A stretch of DNA of 64,000 nt from an uncultured Bryobacterales bacterium (GTDB lineage Bacteria; Acidobacteriota; Terriglobia; Bryobacterales; UBA6623). The first letter of the stretch is position 1, and the number at the start of each line of letters is the position of its first letter. Shown here in pieces: positions 54,390 through 63,635 of this stretch. The DNA is taken from contig CATOTH010000009.1 of the NCBI GenBank assembly GCA_951813065.1, positions 310,001 to 374,000 of the forward strand, written 5' to 3'. The translations under genes and the position numbers were made by a program. The notes under the pieces were generated by a model, which worked only from the letters and a program-made list of their open reading frames with translations, was not told where the DNA came from and made no database searches.

Positions 54390-55037
54390 TCAATCCAAGA
54401 CTCGAATCCGCGCATTCCTGAACCACACCTTGCTGCCGTGGTCCTGAAGCACGATCCGTCCGCGTCGTGCCTCGGCGAAGCCGGCCCTGCCGGGAAACTT
54501 CGCCTCAGCTCGCCGTCTGAAGTCATCGCTGCCAATATCGAAGGATGTCACCTTTTGCCCGTTCAGCCAATGCTCAACGTGCTGGCCCTGAGCCACGATT
54601 CGCAGCGAGTTCCAATCTCCGGGCTGGTGAGACACAGCCGTTCGAGGCGCGTACAGGCCGTACGCCGCTCCTGATCGCCTGTCCGGATTCTCAACGGACG
54701 CCTTCCGAGCGTTGTCGGCAATCTGATATTCGATGGCTGTTGACGCGGGGTTGCCTGGTTCGGCGACACGGTAAAACACTCCGCTGTTGCCCATGGGGCC
54801 GATCTTCCATTCGATTCGCAGGTCGAAGTCGCCGTATTCCTCGTTCGAGGCGAGGTTGCCGGGTTTGCCATCAACGACGAGAGTCCCGCTCTCGAAATGC
54901 CATTGACCGCTAGGCTGCTCTCGCGGCAGCAACGTCCATCTGGTTAGTGTCTCTCCGTCAAACAGGGGTGTGAAGCCCGGCTCCGCTACCAGCCATTGAG
55001 GTGCCGCGAGCAGCAGCACGAGGAGCGCTGCCTTCAT
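54390..55037 (-). CDS. DUF1080 / 3-keto-disaccharide hydrolase family protein
   Basis: This 215-residue protein has a signal peptide (ALLVLLLAAPQWLVAEP) and one DUF1080 domain: FTPLFDGETLTRWTLL, FDLRIEWKIGPMGNSGVFYRV, AIEYQIADN, and GDWNSLRIVAQGQHVEHWLNGQKV. Relatives hydrolyse 3-keto-glycosides or bind glycans with this jelly-roll fold. Its start overlaps the stop of the Gfo/Idh/MocA gene (ATGA). That fits a periplasmic oxidise-then-cleave route. Confidence 0.9.
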   Translation of the reverse strand: MKAALLVLLLAAPQWLVAEPGFTPLFDGETLTRWTLLPREQPSGQWHFESGTLVVDGKPGNLASNEEYGDFDLRIEWKIGPMGNSGVFYRVAEPGNPASTAIEYQIADNARKASVENPDRRSGAAYGLYAPRTAVSHQPGDWNSLRIVAQGQHVEHWLNGQKVTSFDIGSDDFRRRAEAKFPGRAGFAEARRGRIVLQDHGSKVWFRNARIRVLD

Positions 55038-56506
55038 AGCTCTCGCACCTTTTCTGTCGCAAGGTCGAACGCCATTGCCTTGTTGCGACGATGCGCCTCG
55101 ACACCGAGACTTACCGCGACCTGGGATCGATAGCCGAGCTCGCCGTCGAGAGGCGCGGGCTTGCGAGTACGAATTGACTCGAGGAACAACCTTCTGAACG
55201 ATGGCGTTGGCGGTGCCTCGATCTGCAGACTGGGTTTGATCGACAGACGTTCGGACCGGTCTGTCAAGACCTGCTGGAAGTAAGCGTCCCGAGCCGCGCC
55301 CGGTGATCCGATCTCGGGCCGGGCCTTGAGGTCCTCTTGGTACTGCATGCGCCAGTGCGGCTCGGCCAACAACATCGACACTGTCTGGCGCTTGCGACGC
55401 TCCGGAAGGACCGTGAAGTCGGTCGTGCGGACAGGGCGCGTTTCCTCAAGCCATTCGCCCATGGCGTCGAGACCCGATGCGGCCACCCGCTCCTTGAACC
55501 CGTCAATGTAGGGTTCCTCGGGAACCAGGCGGATGCGGCCTGGTCTGAGGTGGTTTCCCTCGAAGTGAATATTTGCCTCGTTCCCGCGCACAACAATTGG
55601 CAACTCGACTGAATTCTGCAGCGAACCCGAGCAAAGCAGCGTGTGCCGGCTGGGAAAGTCCAGCGCAATGACGAACACGTCCGGCACCTCCATGATCGAT
55701 TCAGAGACTACGGAGTGGCCCCCGGCGGAGACGGCCCGGATTGGGAACTCTCGGCCGAGAACATGGACTAGTGGGGTTACGTGGTGATAGAAGAGGTCGG
55801 TCGCGATTCCTCCCGAATAGTCCCTGTAGCGTCTCCACCGAAAGAACCGCTCCTTCGAGAACGGCCTCTTCGGCGCGCTTCCGAGAAACGCTTCCCAATC
55901 GAGATTGTCCGGACTAGCGCCCTCGTCGATCGGGTAGTTCCACGGGGGCTCGCGCGTATTCCTGCTGCGGCTTGTCTGGCTCCAGAGTAGCTTTCCCAGC
56001 AGACCGGCGGCGACCAGTTGCCGGGCGGGCTCCCAGATGCCGTGCGCCATGTGCTCGCTGTCGACGGCCAGAATCCTTTGGGTGTTCGCGGCTGTCTGGA
56101 CCATCCGCCTGGCTTCGTCGATGGTGAGGCTCATGGGCTTCTCGACATCGACATCCTTGCCCGCGTCCATGGCGGCGATCGCCATGGGTGCATGCCAGTG
56201 ATCGGGGGTGCAGATGATCACCGCGTCGACGTCCCTGTCAGCCAGCAGATCCTCGAAGCGCCGGTAGCCCTTGGCCTTCGTCCTAGTTACGCCGGCGTCA
56301 AGCCGGGGGGCATAGATGTCGCAGACTGCCGTAACCCTCGAGCCCGAATTGGCGGTGAACTCGGCGAGGTGCCCGCGGGAGATGTTGCCGAGTCCGATCA
56401 CACCGATACCGATGACATCGTTCGCTCCCCGGATCCGTCCGTACGAAGCCGCCGCTACGGCGAGTGCGGCCCGCGAGCCGACGTCACGACGAGTGTATTT
56501 GCCCAT
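55034..56506 (-). CDS. Tat-exported Gfo/Idh/MocA family oxidoreductase
   Basis: This 490-residue protein starts at ATG 56506, giving a twin-arginine-like leader (KYTRRDVGSRAALAVAAAS). The NAD(P) fold begins IGIGVIGLGNISRGHL (residues about 32-47), with the family motif VEKPMSLTIDEA at 121-132 and CTPDHWHAPMAIAAM before it. Such enzymes oxidise or reduce sugars, often at carbon 3, with a tightly held cofactor that is carried out by the Tat route. It overlaps the DUF1080 gene, so the two probably act in sequence on a glycoside. Confidence 0.9.
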   Translation of the reverse strand: MGKYTRRDVGSRAALAVAAASYGRIRGANDVIGIGVIGLGNISRGHLAEFTANSGSRVTAVCDIYAPRLDAGVTRTKAKGYRRFEDLLADRDVDAVIICTPDHWHAPMAIAAMDAGKDVDVEKPMSLTIDEARRMVQTAANTQRILAVDSEHMAHGIWEPARQLVAAGLLGKLLWSQTSRSRNTREPPWNYPIDEGASPDNLDWEAFLGSAPKRPFSKERFFRWRRYRDYSGGIATDLFYHHVTPLVHVLGREFPIRAVSAGGHSVVSESIMEVPDVFVIALDFPSRHTLLCSGSLQNSVELPIVVRGNEANIHFEGNHLRPGRIRLVPEEPYIDGFKERVAASGLDAMGEWLEETRPVRTTDFTVLPERRKRQTVSMLLAEPHWRMQYQEDLKARPEIGSPGAARDAYFQQVLTDRSERLSIKPSLQIEAPPTPSFRRLFLESIRTRKPAPLDGELGYRSQVAVSLGVEAHRRNKAMAFDLATEKVREL

Positions 56507-56623
56507 GGCTGGCATTCTAGATGATCCGACGCTACTGCGCCGCATGGCCGGCCTCTGCCGGGACTTGGGGGTCGGTTAGAACTCCGGGCCCCGGACGGTA
56601 TGCTCATGGAAGGAACCACGGGA

Positions 56624-57382
56624 ATGGCTGGGCAACAGGACCGCGTCGCCATAGTGACAGGAGCCGGGAGCGGTGTCGGAAGGGCCAGCGCGTTGGCTCT
56701 CGCCGGGGACGGCTACCTCGTGGCCTTGCTTGGCCGCCGTCGCACGGCACTTGAGGAAACAGCCGGCAAGGCTGGAGCGGAACGCCGACTCTTGGTGATT
56801 CCAACGGATGTCACGGTCGAGGGAGAGGTGGAATCGGCGTTTGCCGAAGTCGTGGAACGGGCTGGCCGCTTGGACGTGCTCTTCAACAATGCCGGCGGCA
56901 ACGTGCGTGCGACACCGATCGAGAGCCTTTCGCTAGCAGACTGGCAGCGGGTTGTCGACGTCAATCTGACGGGCATGTTTATGTGTGCGAGAGAAGCGGT
57001 CCGCTGCATGAAGAGCCAGGAGCCGCGCGGGGGGCGAATCATCAACAACGGTTCGGTCTCCGCTCAAGCCCCTCGTCCGCACGCGGTGGCGTACACCGCT
57101 ACGAAGCACGCTGTCACGGGACTCACGAAATCCATTGCGTTGGACGGACGCGCCCTCGATATTGCGGCCAGTCAAATCGACATCGGGAACGCCGAAACAC
57201 CCATGACGGAGCGAATGTCGCAGGGTGTGCTGCAGGCGGATTTCTCAACGGCGCCGGAGCCAACGATGGACGTGGACCATGTGGCAAGGGCCGTGCTGTA
57301 TATGGCGAACTTGCCGCTCGACGCCAACGTCCTGACGATGACCGTGATGGCGACCAAGATGCCGTTGGCCGGTCGCGGGTAA
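56624..57382 (+). CDS. Short-chain dehydrogenase/reductase
   Basis: This 252-residue cytosolic protein uses ATG 56624 behind AAGGA; earlier in-frame ATGs at 56600 and 56606 add residues without SDR similarity. The cofactor loop is TGAGSGVG (12-19), followed by LFNNAGG (about 86-92). The catalytic set is S144, Y157 and K161 (YTATKHA). The C-terminal [17 protein letters not shown] is the usual end of classical SDRs. The substrate is unknown. The next gene begins 7 bases on. Confidence 0.9.
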   Translation: MAGQQDRVAIVTGAGSGVGRASALALAGDGYLVALLGRRRTALEETAGKAGAERRLLVIPTDVTVEGEVESAFAEVVERAGRLDVLFNNAGGNVRATPIESLSLADWQRVVDVNLTGMFMCAREAVRCMKSQEPRGGRIINNGSVSAQAPRPHAVAYTATKHAVTGLTKSIALDGRALDIAASQIDIGNAETPMTERMSQGVLQADFSTAPEPTMDVDHVARAVLYMANLPLDANVLTMTVMATKMPLAGRG

Positions 57383-57389
57383 CCGGTCC

Positions 57390-58883
57390 GTGCCCTCTGG
57401 CCGGCTGTGCGACAATCGCGGCTTGCGACGGGCGTTGATTCCGTGCCTCCTGGCGGTTGCGTGCCTGTTGGCAGCTCAGCGCTTCGAGGACCCCAAAGCT
57501 CCGGAGGTGGTAGCTCCATCTGAGCGGTCCACCATAGAGCCGCAGCCCCATCCGGGGGTCACATTCCACCGCGAGCCGAAGCCGCTGTCGGACGAAGCGG
57601 TGACGGAGGACTGGCCCGGCTTTCTCGGCAAGAGGGGCGAGCCCGTTTCGCTTGAGACACGGATTCTCAAGGAATACGGGACCGAGGGGCCGCTGCTAGT
57701 TTGGGAACTCTCCAAAGGAACTGGCTACAGTTCGCCATCGATTCAGGGCCACTACTTGGTGTACATCCATCGAGAGGGCAGGGAAGAGATTGTCGAGTGT
57801 CTGCACGCCGAGACCGGCGAGCGGTTCTGGCGTTACGCCTATCCCACCGATTTCGAAGACCGATTCGGCTACAACAACGGGCCGCGATCCAGCCCGGTCA
57901 TTGACGGCGACCGGGTGTACGTCTATGGCGCGCAGGGCAAACTGCACAGCCTTGCCTTGCGGACAGGCCAAGTCTTGTGGCGGCGTGACATTGGCACGGA
58001 ATTCGGTGTCCCGCAGGACTTCTTCGGCACATCGACGACACCGATTATCGAAGGTGATCTCTTGATCTTGAACATCGGTGCGCCGGGCGGTCCCGAGGTC
58101 GCGGCATTTGATAAGAACGATGGCCGGATGATTTGGGGGGCTGGCGACTTGTGGGGCCCTAGCTACGCGACACCTGTGGCTAGGTCGATTCGGGGCAAGC
58201 GTCTCCTCTTCGTGTTCGCGGGTGGCGAGAGTAGCCCTCCGGCGGGCGGGCTGCTCTCGCTTGATCCCCTGGATGGCGCGACTCAATTCCGCTTCCCGTG
58301 GCGCAGCCGTAGCTACGAGTCAGTCAATGCTTCGTGCCCGGTTGTTGTTGGCAACAAGGTGTTGGTTTCGGCTTCGTACCGTACGGGAGCCGCCCTGCTA
58401 GCGGTCGAGTCCGACGGAAGCTACACCAAGGAGTGGGAAAACCCGGACTTCGACTTGCACTGGACGACGGCTCTTTACGACAACGGGCATTTCTACGCAT
58501 TTTCCGGTCGGAACGAACCAGACGCAAGCCTCACCTGTGTTCGTGCCTTGACCGGGGAGACCGTCTGGAGTGAAGCGCTCGAATGGCAGGAGACCGTGCA
58601 GATCCAAGGAGAACCTCGGACGATCTATGGCAGCCCCTACCGCGGCAATCTGCTCAAGGTGGACGGAAAGTTCCTCGCGCTCGGGGAGCACGGACACCTG
58701 CTTTGGCTGGATCTTTCCCCCAAAGGGCCGAGGGTGCTCGGTCGCTGGCGTCTGTTCCTCGCCCGTGAGACATGGAGTCCTCCGGTACTGAGCCGAGGCC
58801 TGCTATATGTGAGCCAGAACACCCGAGCATTCGATCGGCGTGCCGGTCCGCGATTGCTTTGCTACGACCTTCGCGGTGAGTGA
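57390..58883 (+). CDS. Exported PQQ-like beta-propeller protein
   Basis: This 497-residue protein begins with GTG 57390 and has a signal peptide (ALIPCLLAVACLLAAQ). Repeats of outer-membrane BamB/PQQ-dehydrogenase type recur: LHAETGERFWRY, LALRTGQVLWRRDIG, FDKNDGRMIWGA, VRALTGETVWSEAL. DWPGFLGKRGEPV near the N-terminus is typical of this group in Acidobacteriota and Planctomycetota. No PQQ-dehydrogenase catalytic residues were identified, so a binding role is as likely as an enzyme. Probably periplasmic. Confidence 0.87.
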   Translation: MPSGRLCDNRGLRRALIPCLLAVACLLAAQRFEDPKAPEVVAPSERSTIEPQPHPGVTFHREPKPLSDEAVTEDWPGFLGKRGEPVSLETRILKEYGTEGPLLVWELSKGTGYSSPSIQGHYLVYIHREGREEIVECLHAETGERFWRYAYPTDFEDRFGYNNGPRSSPVIDGDRVYVYGAQGKLHSLALRTGQVLWRRDIGTEFGVPQDFFGTSTTPIIEGDLLILNIGAPGGPEVAAFDKNDGRMIWGAGDLWGPSYATPVARSIRGKRLLFVFAGGESSPPAGGLLSLDPLDGATQFRFPWRSRSYESVNASCPVVVGNKVLVSASYRTGAALLAVESDGSYTKEWENPDFDLHWTTALYDNGHFYAFSGRNEPDASLTCVRALTGETVWSEALEWQETVQIQGEPRTIYGSPYRGNLLKVDGKFLALGEHGHLLWLDLSPKGPRVLGRWRLFLARETWSPPVLSRGLLYVSQNTRAFDRRAGPRLLCYDLRGE

Positions 58884-59004
58884 CCTGAGCCGGGATAGAG
58901 CAGTACAAGCTCATGCAGCCCGAACGTTGAATGGGCGCACCTGGCGCATGCTCGACAAGGTGGAGATACCGGTGACCAACTCCAAGGGCGGTCTCTATCG
59001 GTGG

Positions 59005-59590
59005 CTACCACACAGATCTTGACGGCGGCAAGTGCAGTTCCGAACGGCGGCGTTCCTGGCGAGCCGTTGCGTAGGCGCCTCGAATCTGGCCGCTGCAAAT
59101 CGATTCCGGCGGTATCAAGCGGAAGCCGTCGACCACTGTGCCGTCGACCCAGATCTCGATCCAGGCACCCTCGCCCGAGAAGCACGAGACCCAGCGTCCA
59201 TGCCTCTTGCCCTCCAGGTATAGCCCTTCCAGACAGTTCCGCGCACGAAGCGCTCGATCCAGCGGCCCTCCATCCTGCCACTGCGCAGGATCCCCGTGCC
59301 CTCGACCGCGACAACTCGAAACGCCGTCCCTTTCCACGACCACTTCAGCACACCAAGCCCGTCCGCTCGACCATCAGCGCAGCTGCCGGTCCACGTTACG
59401 GACTCGTCCCGCTTGAGGCTTTGCCTCCACACGTAACACCTGGGGGGCTGTCGAGTTTCATCCAGCACGCTCCACCGACCGGTTGCCCCGCGCAGATCGG
59501 TTCCGGCTTCTGACGGAGCGGCTGTCCTTGCGCCGCCGCGACCAGAAAGGCGCCGACGGCCACCCAGGCCTGTCCCCAATCCGTCTGCAT
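59005..59590 (-). pseudogene. Frameshifted exported MORN-repeat-like protein
   Basis: Three successive minus frames together make one protein. The first (from ATG 59590) has a signal peptide (WVAVGAFLVAAAQGQPL). The second (about 59470 to 59240) holds a MORN-like repeat with CYVWRQSLKRDESVTWTGSCADGRADGLGVLKW. The third (59260 to 59005) holds EGLYLEGKRHGRWVSCFSGEG. Two frameshifts are needed, one near 59470-59500 and one near 59230-59260. Sequencing error or real decay cannot be told apart here. Confidence 0.6.
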
Positions 59591-59844
59591 CGACGATTCC
59601 GCCCGCGTTGGCCTGCATCGTATCAAAGCTCTCGACGCGCCCAGAATTGCATTCGAATGAGCCCACGATGGGTGCACTGTTCGTTAACGTCAAGCTGCTT
59701 CTAGGGGCCTGTCATCTCGTGGTCTGCCGGACCGCGATGTCCAAGTGTGGGCATGTCTTGGACCTAGACAGCGTGGCGTGTGTGGTCTGATTCTTGTCCA
59801 TTCGAAGGCATCGGCCGTTCTGCCCGAGGTCGTCACGGACCGGT

Positions 59845-59873
59845 CTGGCACCGCTGCGTTCGTCCGTTATAGG
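59845..59873 (+). promoter_or_regulatory. Weak candidate promoter of the CobA-HemD gene
   Basis: CTGGCA (4 of 6), 17-base spacer, TATAGG (4 of 6). The -10 box ends 10 bases before ATG 59884, so any transcript would be leaderless or nearly so. No ribosome site precedes the ATG. Confidence 0.3.
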
Positions 59874-59883
59874 CTAGGTCTTG

Positions 59884-61416
59884 ATGGATCCTCCACAGCC
59901 CGGCTCGCCGAGGGGCGGGACCGTCTACTTGGTCGGGGCGGGACCCGGTGATCCTGGACTGATCACGCTTCGCGGAGCGGAATTGCTACAGTCCGCCGAC
60001 CTGATCCTCTATGACAACCTCACTTCGGCTGATGTCCTGGCGCTTGCGCGTCCCGATGCCGAACGCCTCTACGTCGGCAAGAAGCGGGCCAAGCATACAT
60101 ATACGCAAGGCGAGATCAATGACCTGATGATCAAGGCTGCTCGTACCGGTCGGTCGGTAGTGCGGCTCAAGGGCGGGGATCCTTACGTGTTCGGGCGCGG
60201 CGGGGAAGAAGCCCGGGCGATGGCGGATAGTGGCGTGCCATTCGAGGTCGTTCCAGGTGTTACATCCGCTCTTGGCGTCGCTGCATATGCCGGCATGCCC
60301 CTCACCCATCGGGACCATACCCGGGTCGTGACGATGCTAACCGGGCACGACATCGACAGCATCGACTGGAAGCTCATGGCTGGCCGTCAGACGCTGGTGG
60401 TCTTCATGGGGCTGATGTCGTTTAAAGCGATTGCGCGGCGTCTGATCGACGCCGGACTGGACCGCGCAACGCCTAGCGCCGCTGTGAGGTGGGTGACCCG
60501 AGGTGACCAGCAAGTCGTGCCCGGGACCCTTGGTGATCTTCCTGCCAAGGTTGCTGCCATGGGGTTGAAGCCTCCCGCACTAGTCGTGATCGGCGAGATT
60601 GTCAGGCTCCGCGAGCGGATCGATTGGTTTGCCAAGCTTCCGCTACGAGGGCAGTCCGTCGTCGTCACCCGGGCCGCATCCCAGTCTCGCCCCTTCTGCG
60701 AACAACTGCGCCGGTTGGGTGCAAATGTTATCGCGATACCAACGATCGAATTTGAGGAGCCCTTGGACTGGGGGCCAGCCGATGCGGCGATCGGCAATCT
60801 GTCGGACTACGCTTTCGTGGTGTTTACCAGCGTCAATGGTGTTGACCGCTTTCTGGCGCGACTGGACGCGAGCGAGCATGACCTCCGTGACCTGCCCAGC
60901 AGGATCTGCGCGATAGGCCCGGCAACGGAGAACCGCCTCCAGCAGTTGCACCTCCGGGTCGATGTGCTGCCGGAAGAATTCGTTGCGGAGTCGCTGGTGG
61001 AGGCCCTAGAAGCCCTCGAAATGAACGGATCTAGGGTCCTGTTGCCACGGGCCCAGGATGCGCGTGAACTGCTTCCGGCCAAATTGGCGGAGCTCGGAGC
61101 CACCGTAGATGTGGTGCCGGTCTACCGAACGGTGCTACCGGAAAGCTCTCGCGAATTGGCCCGCGAGGCTTGGCGGGCCGACCGCGCTCCCGATTGGGTG
61201 ACGGTGACCAGTTCCTCGACCGTGCGCAACCTTGCCGAACTCGTCCCGATCGATGATCTGCGACGCTCCAAGCTCGCTTCGATTGGACCCGTCACGTCCG
61301 GGACGGCTCGCGAGCTCGGTCTGCGGGTCTTGGCGGAAGCTTCGCCCTTTACGACCGACGGGCTAGCGAAGGCGCTATGCGCTGCTGTCCAGAGTGCTTT
61401 TGCGTCTGACGCATAA
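59884..61416 (+). CDS. cobA-hemD: Uroporphyrinogen-III C-methyltransferase / uroporphyrinogen-III synthase fusion
   Basis: This 510-residue protein joins two enzymes of tetrapyrrole synthesis. Residues about 12-250 are the SAM methyltransferase (VYLVGAGPGDPGLIT at 14-28, VVRLKGGDPYVFGRGGEE at 92-109, VVPGVTSALGVAAYAGMPLTHR), which makes precorrin-2 for sirohaem and cobalamin. Residues from about 255 are the HemD domain (GQSVVVTRAASQSRPFCEQL, TSVNGVDRFLARL, TVTSSSTVRNLAELV), which closes the uroporphyrinogen-III ring. HemD supplies the CobA substrate, so the fusion channels the intermediate, and also feeds haem for the cytochromes in this window. TTG 59881 is an alternative start. Confidence 0.93.
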   Translation: MDPPQPGSPRGGTVYLVGAGPGDPGLITLRGAELLQSADLILYDNLTSADVLALARPDAERLYVGKKRAKHTYTQGEINDLMIKAARTGRSVVRLKGGDPYVFGRGGEEARAMADSGVPFEVVPGVTSALGVAAYAGMPLTHRDHTRVVTMLTGHDIDSIDWKLMAGRQTLVVFMGLMSFKAIARRLIDAGLDRATPSAAVRWVTRGDQQVVPGTLGDLPAKVAAMGLKPPALVVIGEIVRLRERIDWFAKLPLRGQSVVVTRAASQSRPFCEQLRRLGANVIAIPTIEFEEPLDWGPADAAIGNLSDYAFVVFTSVNGVDRFLARLDASEHDLRDLPSRICAIGPATENRLQQLHLRVDVLPEEFVAESLVEALEALEMNGSRVLLPRAQDARELLPAKLAELGATVDVVPVYRTVLPESSRELAREAWRADRAPDWVTVTSSSTVRNLAELVPIDDLRRSKLASIGPVTSGTARELGLRVLAEASPFTTDGLAKALCAAVQSAFASDA

Positions 61417-61444
61417 TATGTAATACGATCTTCAGGATTCGCGG

Positions 61445-61933
61445 ATGAGGTACCTTCAGGCAGGCGAGCAACAGTTGGTCGCTCTTGAACCCGACCACGA
61501 CACGCTCCGCCAACTGGTGCAGCAAGCTGGATTCGGCTGCGAGATCATCAAGGAGCGACGTCGCGTCATTCTTGAGGTCCGCGCTCTCGAGTCGTCCGGA
61601 CCACTCCTGTTGTTCGACGCTAGCGATTCTGCGAACCTGGGTTGGTTTTCGCGCTGCCAGTTCTATGTGGACTCTGTCTCGGGTGTGGTTCTACAGACCC
61701 CCCTATTGATGTCCAATTGCTTCGATGGAGACCAGCTGTCAAGGGATCGTGTGCGCATTTCGATGGCTACGGAACTGCCGGTTGGCTTCAGACTTCCAGG
61801 CAAACGCAACTTGACGGAGCAAGTCGTGTACGCCCTCCTCTTCAGCCTGATCTCTGCGCTGAAGGAAACAGGCGTGGCGCTCTGCGGGTCCAGCGGGCTG
61901 CGGCCGCTAACAGGTAGCGGCCGCACGCGATGA
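61445..61933 (+). CDS. Hypothetical protein of unknown family
   Basis: This 162-residue protein starts at ATG 61445 with AGGA upstream, 28 bases after the CobA-HemD stop. It has no signal peptide or membrane helix. The middle reads as beta-rich (VILEVRALESSGPLLLFDAS, FYVDSVSGVVLQTPLLMS), and the C-terminal half has a hydrophobic helix (TEQVVYALLFSLISALKETG). No family was recognised. Co-transcription with CobA-HemD is plausible. Confidence 0.55.
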   Translation: MRYLQAGEQQLVALEPDHDTLRQLVQQAGFGCEIIKERRRVILEVRALESSGPLLLFDASDSANLGWFSRCQFYVDSVSGVVLQTPLLMSNCFDGDQLSRDRVRISMATELPVGFRLPGKRNLTEQVVYALLFSLISALKETGVALCGSSGLRPLTGSGRTR

Positions 61934-62186
61934 CTTGGCAGAACCGGCCGATACTCCTATACTAAGACATTAAAAGAGAGTATGTATCCACAGACTGCAG
62001 GACATGTTATCGACACCACGCAGTAGTCGTTCAGGCCGTCGCGCCTAGGAGCCTGTCCATTCTGGATAGGTATCCGGTTCTGTTACTCTTCCCGGAGAGC
62101 TGCAATCGATGTAGCCTTCTCGCTGCCGGACGCGAAGCATCCAGTTGCCGTTCGAAGACCGTGGTCACGGGGCAATCCGGTTCGAC

Positions 62187-63635
62187 TTACCAGGTCCACC
62201 ACGCTTGCAATCGCCGCTCCATGTCCCGACGGACTACTGTATGCTCCGGGGAGTCGACTAGGTTCTCGCGCTCTCGCGGGGCCGTGGCCGATAGGCGGTA
62301 TAGCTCGGGCCGTTCCGTTTCGTTCAGGATGAACTTCCATTGGCGCGAGCGCACCATTTTGGTTCTGTGAACCGGAACCATTGTGGGTCCTAGGACTTTC
62401 GTGTGCCGCGGAGAAGCTTCCTTGTCTCTCGGCGCGAGATCAGGCGGGAGCACCCCTGGTGCCAACTCGCTGTACGCCGCTGATGTGAAGATTTCCTCGC
62501 GGTCCGCAGCGGAGGTCTTCTGCATGAGCGTGTCGGCTAGGGACACTCCGGAGGCGGTTTCCGGATGCGATGCACCCGTGAGTTCGACGAGCGTGGGAAA
62601 CAGGTCGGATGATTGCGCCAGAGTATCGGTTCGGATGCCCGTGGCGATTCGGCCGGGAGCCCACCAGATCAGGGGGACGTGCAGGAGCGAGTCGTAGAGA
62701 AACATTCCTTTTCTCACCATGCCGTAGTCGCCCATGAAGTCTCCGTGGTCCGCCGTGACTACCACGATGGTGTTTCCGTCCAGCCCTCTGCTCTCGAGAG
62801 CTCCGAGCAGCCGTCCGACAGGCTGGTCAACTCCCCACTCGACTTGAGCGTAGTAGTAGCGCATGGTCTCGATCAAGTCCTCCCGGCCAAGGTGCTGGAA
62901 TCCCATCGCTTGGGCGAATTGATCGAGACGATTTCCGAGTGCGGACGGGTCGATTCCGGGGCGTAGCACTAGGTCACTCGGGTCGTACCGCGTGACATAC
63001 TTGGCAGGCGCCATGTACGGAGGGTGCGGGTCGAAATAGCTTACGTGCAGGAAGAAGGGATCGGTGCCTGCCTGGCCAATGAACCTGATGGCCGACTCGG
63101 TGTTGACGTGGGGGAAGCAGTCTTCTTCGGGCCAGTACACCGCGGAGTGCCAGTGTGGCGGCACATAGCCGTTGTAAGCCCGGAACGGCTCGCGACTGCG
63201 GATGTCGCTATAATCCAAGTTTTCCAGTGCTTCGCCGGTGAAAGTGTGGTTCTTTCCCACCCAGCCGGTCCGGTAACCGCGCTTGGCGAAATGCTCGAGC
63301 ATGGATCCCCGCCAAGGCAGCTTGTCGCCGTCGTCGTTTGTCAGGGAGCCGTGTTCGTGGGGGTGCTGGCCGGAAAAGCAGGACTTCCTGGTCGGGACAC
63401 ATACCGGACCGCTGGCAAAGCCGTTGCGGAAGAGCATCCCTTCGCGGGCCATGCGATCGAGGTGTGGCGTGCGGACGTTGGGGTGACCGGCCGTTCCGAT
63501 GCAATCGCCGCGCATCTGGTCGGCGGTTATGAAAAGCACGTTCGGCGGCGTGTCGGCTGCGCGGCCGGCATGGAATGCGGCCGAGCCAGCCGAGAGCAGG
63601 ATGGATTTGGCAAAGGTGCGCCGATTGCAGCTCAT
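62187..63635 (-). CDS. Tat-exported sulfatase (S1 family)
   Basis: This 482-residue protein starts at ATG 63635, giving the leader NRRTFAKSILLSAGSAAF; the frame is open to 63728, but the extra residues are not signal-like. The catalytic signature is C79-VPTR-KSCFSG, with C79 as the formylglycine precursor. Metal and active-site positions include FITADQMRGD and VVTADHGDFMGDYGMVRKG. It belongs to a different branch from the first sulfatase of the window. It probably removes sulfate from an exported substrate. Its start codon overlaps that of the divergent gene. Confidence 0.9.
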   Translation of the reverse strand: MSCNRRTFAKSILLSAGSAAFHAGRAADTPPNVLFITADQMRGDCIGTAGHPNVRTPHLDRMAREGMLFRNGFASGPVCVPTRKSCFSGQHPHEHGSLTNDDGDKLPWRGSMLEHFAKRGYRTGWVGKNHTFTGEALENLDYSDIRSREPFRAYNGYVPPHWHSAVYWPEEDCFPHVNTESAIRFIGQAGTDPFFLHVSYFDPHPPYMAPAKYVTRYDPSDLVLRPGIDPSALGNRLDQFAQAMGFQHLGREDLIETMRYYYAQVEWGVDQPVGRLLGALESRGLDGNTIVVVTADHGDFMGDYGMVRKGMFLYDSLLHVPLIWWAPGRIATGIRTDTLAQSSDLFPTLVELTGASHPETASGVSLADTLMQKTSAADREEIFTSAAYSELAPGVLPPDLAPRDKEASPRHTKVLGPTMVPVHRTKMVRSRQWKFILNETERPELYRLSATAPRERENLVDSPEHTVVRRDMERRLQAWWTW

